Assembly: GCA_013002625.1 (NCBI GenBank) | Contig: JABDJE010000360.1 | Coordinates: 1 to 21,924, forward strand | Length of the DNA: 21,924 nt | Direction of reading: 5' to 3' | DNA from: Saprospiraceae bacterium | GTDB taxonomy: Bacteria > Bacteroidota > Bacteroidia > Chitinophagales > Saprospiraceae | Shown: piece by piece, positions 16,701 through 21,924 of the stretch | How the letters are laid out: each line of letters opens with the position of its first letter | Numbering within the stretch: the stretch's first letter is position 1 | The notes under the pieces: generated by a model | Told to the model about the DNA's origin: nothing | Seen by the model: only the letters and a program-made list of their open reading frames with translations | The model's database searches: none | Translations under genes and position numbers: made by a program

Positions 16701-16748
16701 ATCGAGTTGAAGGAAAATGTTTTTACTGCATCAATTTATACAGAATGA
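13731..16748 (+). CDS. GT-C-like polytopic membrane protein with large extracytoplasmic NTF2-like/beta tail
   Basis: A 1005-residue protein. Residues 1-400 hold about nine to eleven hydrophobic helices (for example 6-26, 85-97, 112-128, 162-196, 225-244, 270-293, 300-314, 343-356, 375-393). The first outer loop has Tyr30-Asp31 and His35 in STYDAFVHIFF, the place where GT-C transferases keep a catalytic acid. The pattern recalls the '6-pyruvoyl-tetrahydropterin synthase-related' membrane family, which despite its name is GT-C-like. Residues about 405-540 form a soluble domain, two more helices follow (about 548-570 and 598-614), and the C-terminal 385 residues look extracytoplasmic. Within these, about 622-735 resemble NTF2-like domains (SPENLVKAYFNALDFKEFEK), then two beta-rich domains (about 768-868 and 870-980). 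It probably transfers a sugar from a polyprenyl-phosphate donor; acceptor unknown. Its TGA overlaps the next ATG (ATGA), implying coupled translation. Confidence 0.85.
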   Translation: MKDRKYLYLALVLGLLLHGTNVFFSFESTYDAFVHIFFADHYAEDWFSSWDQRWYTGFTITSYPPLVHHIIAASSFIVGLKGGFILWSILITLIFLRGVYEFSKLWVNETAANWAVVLAVFSTSFSEALHIFGQLPSITGIAFLLNACPELYKWIRTKQTAYLIMGLLFLGVTTSAHHVTTIFGLVFFIFPVLGLAVIDNAQEKKGEGNIHLPDFFKQAIKDIPRVIFLSISIVFLTVFLIFPYWYWSKTDPITQVPIPHGSRDSFIEVLSSGLVFFVIPWGIMLFFLPFLFRSIFLKRNIFMGISIVLLFILGTGGTTPIPKMMLGENAFNILTLDRFTYWGTILALPFFGLFFSKIYDRIINTNNSSATLLNKILFYSLGVLVLASCMFTVNFRFFKNTQPDKIDIEPIVRFLHIDKHYQWRYLTLGFGDQMAWLSANTKALSVDGNYHSVRRLTEMTSRAVERLENAKYLGNEGIEALRQFLTQPEKFNLKFIFSNDKFYDPLLYYTGWEKVQSLDNNIVVWERLDVPQLSSALPAKEIPYYQSVMWGVFPLTTLFLCFIFWIISFWRRQEKPSWSSLCLQGKTGSLRYTMPVNASYVLIVLIGVIAVSLRGIYQNNDRTSPENLVKAYFNALDFKEFEKAYSLYDPDLRPPIDEYLVHLSLKSGILASYAKLEGLSILDTKEWRKDSIAVQVEAQWLTSLKSFTSTHELMMKKEGMFWNLIPEKISPDIPPDQMIDIPEVGRFKQGKRKLNSTDILHEDILDRPEVIVTHSTLINHEGVYSIVGKLSNVDDVPAFVIVDGAIFNDAGEEVLRYSVTDKMKKHLAPFESTPFRIDFKDIGQTQGLDSLVDISSHKLYVRTMATPFESYSSIGLRKLKLADGEVTGEISNTGARLVVIPQLLISYYCDNNPNPIWVEELYLPEGIAQQRASSFSYALRNVEPIDIIEYVKEKNVYINGLAQSESVYTNRASKLIVRSRLLPTNTSDCKIELKENVFTASIYTE

Positions 16749-17968
16749 TGAGGGCTAGTATATATATAATTCTAGGACTAATACTTTGTTATGGTTGTAA
16801 TAACAATAATAAACATGAATTAGACATTAAAGATCTTCAGTTCACAGAATCTACAACTACAATTAAAGCGGGTGAAATTTTCAAGATTGGAATCAATGAC
16901 AATAATGTATCCAAGTCTCATCTTAAGTTGCTTTTTAGCGGCATTAATCATACTAACATAATTAATCCTAAACCCGACACAGATATTATAGAGTTTGAAG
17001 TTCCAGATTCCTTATTAATGCAGAGTGGTGTTTATGTACTTGATCTTTTATATAAAAGTAGGGTACTTGATACTAAGGAACTCGTCGTGCAACCCTTACT
17101 TGCAGAGGATATTATTGAGACTTATGCCGGTCCAAAGACTATATTAGGTGATGGTCAGGAATCCTCTATGTTGGTAATCATACCAAAGGATAAGTTCAAC
17201 AATCCCTCTTTTGATGCATCAGAAACAAAAGTCTTAAGTAATAATTTAAACGCTTCAGTTCAATCAGAAGACTTTGAAGCGAATAAGTCATTTCTGTATT
17301 CAAAGTTAAGTAGTAGTCTTGCAGCTAGGGATATTCTTTTAGGATCAACCTCTGGTGAAGCGATTGCAAAAGAACAGAGCATTCGAATCATTCCAGGATC
17401 AGCAGATCAAATTAAAATATTTATTATTGACTTATTCCCGTATGCACATCCTAGAAGATATTTTAAGCTACATAGTAATACACTTTTAGATTCAAACGGG
17501 AATACAATTCCAGAGGGCAGCCATATTTATTTTAATGTATTTGATGAATCGCGAAAACTCTATGGTCTATATTCATCTAAAACTGTTAATGGAGTAGCGC
17601 AGTGTATAATTTCTAACCCAGATGAGCCTGGAAAATATGCGATTAGTGCGACTACTAATACAGGTGTGAGCAGTGCTACATATGAAGTTGAATTTCAGCA
17701 ATATGTTTCTTCTATACCTCTGGCTTATGATAGTGATCTGAGGCGGATAAAGATTGGTCCAATAAAGGTACTTATGGGACAAACTATAGCAGATGGAACA
17801 CCTTTAATGATTAAATTGAAATCCACGATGCAAGAGATTGAATTCGAAAAAGTAACAGATAATGGACGTGTTAATTTTATACTTCCTAAATTCTTAATGA
17901 TCTCTGGAAAAACCCAAGTACAGGTTTCATGTGGAGGATTAAAAGAAACAGTGCAAATAGAATTATGA
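16745..17968 (+). CDS. lipoprotein of tandem Ig-like beta domains
   Basis: A 407-residue predicted lipoprotein. The leader IYIILGLILCYGC ends at Cys18, followed by an Asn-rich linker; the lipobox is imperfect at -3. The rest is almost wholly beta-strand and divides into about four sandwiches (roughly 25-118, 120-218, 220-318, 325-407). Segments such as KTILGDGQESSMLVIIPKDK, NGNTIPEGSHIYFNVFD and GQTIADGTPLMIKL resemble the opening strands of invasin/Big_1-type Ig domains. No catalytic motif is seen. Such proteins act as binders, spacers or scaffolds. Start and stop both form ATGA overlaps with the neighbouring GT-C-like and GH5 genes, so the three products are probably made in matched amounts and may form one envelope complex. 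An alternative start three bases downstream (second ATG) is equally possible. Confidence 0.8.
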   Translation: MMRASIYIILGLILCYGCNNNNKHELDIKDLQFTESTTTIKAGEIFKIGINDNNVSKSHLKLLFSGINHTNIINPKPDTDIIEFEVPDSLLMQSGVYVLDLLYKSRVLDTKELVVQPLLAEDIIETYAGPKTILGDGQESSMLVIIPKDKFNNPSFDASETKVLSNNLNASVQSEDFEANKSFLYSKLSSSLAARDILLGSTSGEAIAKEQSIRIIPGSADQIKIFIIDLFPYAHPRRYFKLHSNTLLDSNGNTIPEGSHIYFNVFDESRKLYGLYSSKTVNGVAQCIISNPDEPGKYAISATTNTGVSSATYEVEFQQYVSSIPLAYDSDLRRIKIGPIKVLMGQTIADGTPLMIKLKSTMQEIEFEKVTDNGRVNFILPKFLMISGKTQVQVSCGGLKETVQIEL

Positions 17969-19512
17969 ATGAAAGCTATTTGATAAGACGTAGAGTAGGG
18001 TTTTCTATTTTAACAGGTCTTGGCCTGATAGGAATCCTCTCGTTATTTGCATCTATAATTGCTTATTTCAATTCCGGTGCTGATACATACGAGTTTGAAA
18101 ACTTTAACGATAAACTTTTTGAATCACATCAACCTCGTGTCATAGTTAGTTTTCAAGAAGAATTAAATTTGACTAATAATAATCCTGTCTTAAAATCTGT
18201 TGTGCAAAGTTATATTGACGCATGGCATGTTATAAATACGAGTTTAAACAACAGATCCGAAACGCTTTTAGAAGACTATTTTGAAAGAGATTTAAGTGAA
18301 TATATTATTCAAGGAATACATGGTGGACTTTATGACGACATAAGATTAATACAAACGGATATTGATCATAATATCCAGATCAGCTTAATAAGTTATGATA
18401 AGCAATTTGCTTCGTTAGAAGATTCTTGCGTCCAGTTGGTTAAACAGGCTTATGATACAAATGGAGAATTGCTATGGTCTCGCACATACACATACACAAT
18501 AAATGTGAATATGGTTTTTAGAGAAGGTAGGTGGCGCGTTTCACATTGGATTTCTGAAGCTCATAGTTGTGATAATCAAATCACTGAGGTGTCTGGCGAA
18601 AAAGTAAGATCATTTGATAACATCAAGGGCGTAAATTATTATCCATCTGCCAATCCCTGGTTTTCGATGTGGGAAAATTTTTCCATTGACACAATTCAAC
18701 GCGACTTTGCTACTGTTGCAGAATTAGGATTTAATTCTGTGAGAATATTTTTACCATTTGAATTTTTCGATGATGCTGAAAATGATGCTGAACATTTAGA
18801 TTATTTATTAGAATTAGTGAATTTAGCCCAGGAAAATAATTTATATGTAATTCCTGCGCTTTTTGATTTTAACCCTAGTTATAGTATCGAAGCATATTCT
18901 AAATGTGACCGATATTTAGAAAATATATCTCAAAAAATTGGAAACCACCCTTCTATAATTGCCTGGGATCTAAAAAATGAAGCTGATCTTGACTTTGATG
19001 TGCATGGTGAGAAAAATGTAATGACATGGCTTGAATTCATAAGAGGACGTTTACGTATGTATCTACCTGAAGCTCAAGTAATGGTAGGGTGGTCCAGAAT
19101 CGATCATATTCAACTTGGCAATCAATTCCTTGATATTTTATCATTTCATTATTATGATGACCCAAAGAGATTTAATCAATTGCTTGCAATACACGACATA
19201 AAGAAAATTAATAAGCCTGTATTCTTAGGAGAGTTTGGGATGTCTACTTTTAAAAAATGGTATTATCCTATAGGTCAGAATTCAAAAGACCAGTTGGAGC
19301 TTTTTGAAACGCTCTATCCGATTGTGTCAGAAAATGATATGAGTTTTGCAGTTTGGACTTTGTATGATTTCCAAGAGGTACCGAAGTATGTGGTAGGATC
19401 CTCGCCTTGGAGAAGGTGGGTGCAGAGAAAATATGGATTGCTTACTGAAAGCGGAGATAAGAAAAGGGCTGCAGTTTATCTAGAACAACAACTACAACCC
19501 TCCAAAAATTAA
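17965..19512 (+). CDS. membrane-anchored glycoside hydrolase, GH5-like, with NTF2-like domain
   Basis: I start at 17965, where ATG overlaps the previous TGA, giving 515 residues; an in-frame ATG at 17929 would add 12 residues and a longer overlap. A cytoplasmic Arg-rich tip and one membrane helix (about 13-34) anchor it with the rest outside. Residues about 75-200 look NTF2-like: SVVQSYIDAWHVIN, then strands ending MVFREGRWRVSHWISE. From about 220 a TIM-barrel hydrolase starts (IKGVNYYP). AWDLKNEADLD holds acid/base Glu339, SFHYYDD carries the conserved His-Tyr near 395-396, and FLGEFGMS holds nucleophile Glu423; all fit clan GH-A, family 5 or near relatives. Both catalytic residues are present, so activity is expected. 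Substrate is unknown; coupling to a GT-C-like protein suggests trimming or transglycosylation of a glycan made by this locus. Confidence 0.87.
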   Translation: MNESYLIRRRVGFSILTGLGLIGILSLFASIIAYFNSGADTYEFENFNDKLFESHQPRVIVSFQEELNLTNNNPVLKSVVQSYIDAWHVINTSLNNRSETLLEDYFERDLSEYIIQGIHGGLYDDIRLIQTDIDHNIQISLISYDKQFASLEDSCVQLVKQAYDTNGELLWSRTYTYTINVNMVFREGRWRVSHWISEAHSCDNQITEVSGEKVRSFDNIKGVNYYPSANPWFSMWENFSIDTIQRDFATVAELGFNSVRIFLPFEFFDDAENDAEHLDYLLELVNLAQENNLYVIPALFDFNPSYSIEAYSKCDRYLENISQKIGNHPSIIAWDLKNEADLDFDVHGEKNVMTWLEFIRGRLRMYLPEAQVMVGWSRIDHIQLGNQFLDILSFHYYDDPKRFNQLLAIHDIKKINKPVFLGEFGMSTFKKWYYPIGQNSKDQLELFETLYPIVSENDMSFAVWTLYDFQEVPKYVVGSSPWRRWVQRKYGLLTESGDKKRAAVYLEQQLQPSKN

Positions 19513-19530
19513 ATTAGCATCTTATTGCTC

Positions 19531-20787
19531 TTATATACTTGCACTGATAAATTCTACTCTATTAATCTTAACAGGTTCTTTCTCATTTTTCACTTCATAA
19601 TCGGTATTCATAAGAATTCTACTAAAGTGTATTAAATACCAGTCTGTTATATCTGACATGGGTAACCCTCTAGAAGCATAGAAGTTTTGTTGTGCATTAT
19701 TAATTCGCAACGCATCATCATGAACCAATTGTAAAATAGCTTTCTCAAGACCTTCTGCGGAATCTGGCTTAAAGTATTCACCTACGTAGCCTTCCTCTTC
19801 AATAAGTGCTTTTAAGTCACCTATGTTTGGGATAACACAAGCTTTACCATAACTACCAGCCTGATGCAATACACCTGAACTACCAGTTGTACTTGTATAT
19901 GGGAATACTACGATATCACTATCTAAAAAAACCTTGGGTACATCCTCTTCTTCCACATAACCTGTAAATTCAATATCCTCGATATGGGCATAATCAGATT
20001 GTACTTTATCTAAATATCCTAATCTGTTTGGATTATCTGTTCCAGCAATGATCAACTTGAGCTTTATGTCCGTTTTTGCTCGTGCAGCATCTACTGCTTC
20101 AATTAGGGGCTCGACGGTCTTGTAAGTTCCAAATTTTCCAAAAGTCATTATGGTTTTTTCATTTTTTGAACTTTCAAAGTCTGGTGTTTCAGGCAGATCA
20201 AATGTTCCGTGTGGAATTAGTGCAACATTGTTGGTTTTATATTTTGCATTTAATATTTCCACGTATTTTGAAATGGTTACTGCAACCAAATCTGATGTAA
20301 GAATCATTCTTGTCAGCATAGTCCCGATAAAAGAGAATATGTTTTGTAGTATTCTATTTTTGGTTATACCTGCAGCATCAAGATCTACACTTTCAATAAT
20401 GTTATGTAATAAGACTACAGATTTAATACCAGATAATTTAAGCAACATTGGTAATAATAATCCAAGAGCTGCTGCAACTTTCTTGTCTCCAAATGATAAA
20501 AAATGAATATTCAACAATACCATATCAACCTTTGAAATTTTTATGGCTCTGTAGATATTGAAGATATTACTCAGTTTGTTGAAAGCCCACACTGGCTTGA
20601 ATGACACTTTTGCTTTGCCCTCAACATTTGGATATACTGAGTTGTCTTCTAAGTCTTCACAAATAATGCATATCTCTTCAACTTGGGGTTTGTTTTTAAA
20701 GTGTTCAACTAAGTGAAAGGCATATTCATTTAATGTTCCTTTACCTGGTGGGTAAGGAGTAACGATGGCTAATTTTAATTTTTTCAT
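19531..20787 (-). CDS. GT4-family glycosyltransferase (GT-B fold)
   Basis: A 418-residue cytoplasmic transferase. The N-terminal Rossmann half opens with KLAIVTPYPPGKGTLNEYAF at 5-24, with the glycine-containing loop expected for GT-B. The C-terminal half starts near TIMTFGKFGTYKTVEPLIEA and includes IEFTGYVEEEDVP and the donor-binding region VVFPYTSTTGSSGVLHQAG. The classical E-x7-E motif of GT4 is not obvious: the first Glu position is taken by the TGSSGVL segment, a variant seen in some subfamilies. It likely adds a sugar to a lipid-linked precursor in the cytoplasm. Its first 47 bases lie inside the end of the flippase-like gene, showing a compact operon. The ATG at 20787 is the only start that keeps the first beta-strand intact. 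The stop is 18 bp from the convergent GH5 gene. Confidence 0.92.
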   Translation of the reverse strand: MKKLKLAIVTPYPPGKGTLNEYAFHLVEHFKNKPQVEEICIICEDLEDNSVYPNVEGKAKVSFKPVWAFNKLSNIFNIYRAIKISKVDMVLLNIHFLSFGDKKVAAALGLLLPMLLKLSGIKSVVLLHNIIESVDLDAAGITKNRILQNIFSFIGTMLTRMILTSDLVAVTISKYVEILNAKYKTNNVALIPHGTFDLPETPDFESSKNEKTIMTFGKFGTYKTVEPLIEAVDAARAKTDIKLKLIIAGTDNPNRLGYLDKVQSDYAHIEDIEFTGYVEEEDVPKVFLDSDIVVFPYTSTTGSSGVLHQAGSYGKACVIPNIGDLKALIEEEGYVGEYFKPDSAEGLEKAILQLVHDDALRINNAQQNFYASRGLPMSDITDWYLIHFSRILMNTDYEVKNEKEPVKINRVEFISASI

Positions 20788-21924
20788 TAAGTATAAATTG
20801 AATTATGTGATAAATATTTAAAACAATAAATAACCCACTCATTGCAAGTATTTGCATCCATACTACATTTTCCAATGAATTATGATTAAAATAAATAAGT
20901 AGGGCTTGTATCATACCCGCTACAATGGTTAAGACCACTGGAATGTATTGATCCAGCGCCATATAGAAATAGGCAAAGACATTTGCACATGCAAAAAATG
21001 ATGTTGCCAGGGCATATTTCCACAGCAATGGTGAAATAGATAAATACGCCTCACCAAATGCTACTTGGATAATAATCTCATCTAATAAAAAACATGATAA
21101 GGTAATTCCACCTCCTATTGCTCCAACAAAGCTGACAGCACCAATTAATATTTTATTGTAGGCTTTACCTTTTTGTTTTTGTTCAATGACATGAGGTATC
21201 AATAAACCTACTACTGACCATGTTGCAAAAAACACCATTCTACCGATTAGAGATAGACTAGCATAGAGCCCAGCACTTTTTGATTCAAAGAAATGCTTGA
21301 CAAGAATCAAATCACAGTTGTTGATTATAATTTGCCCAAATTCATACAAGCCAGTTAAGGCGATAAATACAATTATTTCTTTAGGCCAGGTGAAGTGACT
21401 AAGCTCTTGAGATGATACATAGGATTCCTTGATATAAAAATGTGTAGCTATGAAAGATAATAGAAACCCTATGCTTACAGCAAGCGTATAGAATCCCAAT
21501 TCTAGATAGCACAGGATAGCTACAAGCAAAACGGTTATCACAACTCTGGTGACCATTTCTACCAAATAGCTCAAAGAAAGCTTGAGGACATTTTGTTTTC
21601 CTAATTGTATTCCTCTTTGAACTGACATAATTAGATAAGTTGGAATTCCAATTATCAAAATTGCCAGAGATAAGGACGACTGAAGATTTAAAAAAGAAGC
21701 TATTGGCCATGTCAATAGAAGTAAACCTAAAGTTAAACCAATGGCTATTTTTGAGATTCTTAAAGTCAGAAATCGATTTAAAGGAAATTGTTTTTTACTT
21801 GAGGAGGCTTCATAAACTACATAGTATTTAGCAGCCGTTAGTTGTAACGATAATGCTATGAATGAAATAATGAGAACAAAGGCAGCAATAATTGACACCT
21901 CAGAAAATTCTGAAGGCCCTAACC
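20741..21924 (-). CDS. Wzx-like polysaccharide flippase / oligosaccharide transporter (5' end cut by window edge)
   Basis: The reading frame is open to the right edge, giving at least 394 codons. The apparent GTG start at 21898 is internal, because in-frame codons upstream encode LGPSEFSEV, a motif typical of the first loop of MATE-like polysaccharide biosynthesis proteins. The visible part has about eleven hydrophobic helices with short basic loops (KISKIAIG-like regions, RGIQLGKQNVLK), Ser/Thr and aromatic residues within helices, and a basic C-terminus (HRYSLPTR). Members of this family flip undecaprenyl-diphosphate-linked oligosaccharides across the inner membrane. Expected full length is about 420-480 residues, so only the N-terminal tip is missing. 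The last 47 bases are shared with the GT4 gene, implying co-expression and a joint role in glycan export. Confidence 0.87.
   Translation of the reverse strand, partial: LGPSEFSEVSIIAAFVLIISFIALSLQLTAAKYYVVYEASSSKKQFPLNRFLTLRISKIAIGLTLGLLLLTWPIASFLNLQSSLSLAILIIGIPTYLIMSVQRGIQLGKQNVLKLSLSYLVEMVTRVVITVLLVAILCYLELGFYTLAVSIGFLLSFIATHFYIKESYVSSQELSHFTWPKEIIVFIALTGLYEFGQIIINNCDLILVKHFFESKSAGLYASLSLIGRMVFFATWSVVGLLIPHVIEQKQKGKAYNKILIGAVSFVGAIGGGITLSCFLLDEIIIQVAFGEAYLSISPLLWKYALATSFFACANVFAYFYMALDQYIPVVLTIVAGMIQALLIYFNHNSLENVVWMQILAMSGLFIVLNIYHIIQFILNEKIKISHRYSLPTR

Noticed and set aside
17929..17964. Upstream ATG for the GH5-like gene
   Set aside because: The ATGA overlap at 17965 repeats the arrangement of the preceding junction and gives a more usual N-terminus.
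17965..19512. Polysaccharide utilisation locus (PUL)
   Set aside because: No SusC/SusD-like pair is present, and the neighbours are glycan synthesis and export genes.
21896..21898. GTG as true start of the flippase-like gene
   Set aside because: The frame continues upstream with LGPSEFSEV, typical internal sequence of the family, so the gene runs past the window edge.

Overview
The window looks like chromosomal DNA of a Bacteroidota, possibly a saprospiral or cytophagal marine or soil lineage. That placement is inference. It rests on a secreted hydrolase with a C-terminal type IX secretion (T9SS) sorting domain, Cys-anchored lipoproteins, a signal-peptide-bearing 'tail fibre domain' protein typical of the phylum, AT-rich leaders without Shine-Dalgarno sequences, and several exact matches to the Bacteroidota -7 promoter motif TAnnTTTG. 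No rRNA, tRNA, CRISPR array, insertion sequence or prophage module was seen. Fifteen protein genes cover almost everything, and no gene-free stretch exceeds 300 bases.

Left part (1-12.6 kb, about 40-48% GC in sampled lines): a HEAT-repeat/cyclophilin lipoprotein (-); a T9SS-exported alpha/beta hydrolase (+); a solitary MoxR AAA+ ATPase (+); then a minus-strand run read right to left: aldo/keto reductase, a secreted fibre-like protein ending in a peptidase S74 intramolecular chaperone domain, a NarL/LuxR-type response regulator, and a TPR sensor histidine kinase. The last three are tightly spaced and probably one operon. A perfect 8-bp inverted repeat fills the gap between the fibre gene and the regulator. 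Next come a small outer-membrane beta-barrel-like protein (+) and a secreted S15 Xaa-Pro dipeptidyl-peptidase-like enzyme (-), whose stop codons share the same TTAA.

Right part (12.7-21.9 kb, falling to about 32-40% GC in sampled lines): a probable surface-glycan assembly locus. It holds a dolichyl/undecaprenyl-phosphate-hexose-synthase-like GT2 (-) and, divergent from it, three plus-strand genes joined by ATGA stop/start overlaps: a 1005-residue GT-C-like polytopic protein with a large extracytoplasmic NTF2-like/beta tail, a lipoprotein of tandem Ig-like domains, and a membrane-anchored NTF2-GH5 glycosidase. Convergent to these are a GT4 glycosyltransferase (-) and a Wzx-like flippase (-, cut by the right edge), which overlap by 47 bp.

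Working model (inference): the GT2 makes a polyprenyl-phosphate sugar, the GT-C protein uses it on the outer face of the inner membrane, and the lipoprotein and GH5 partner bind, trim or guide the product. The GT4 and the flippase would build and export the lipid-linked glycan. The ATGA-coupled trio is the best candidate here for an undescribed system.
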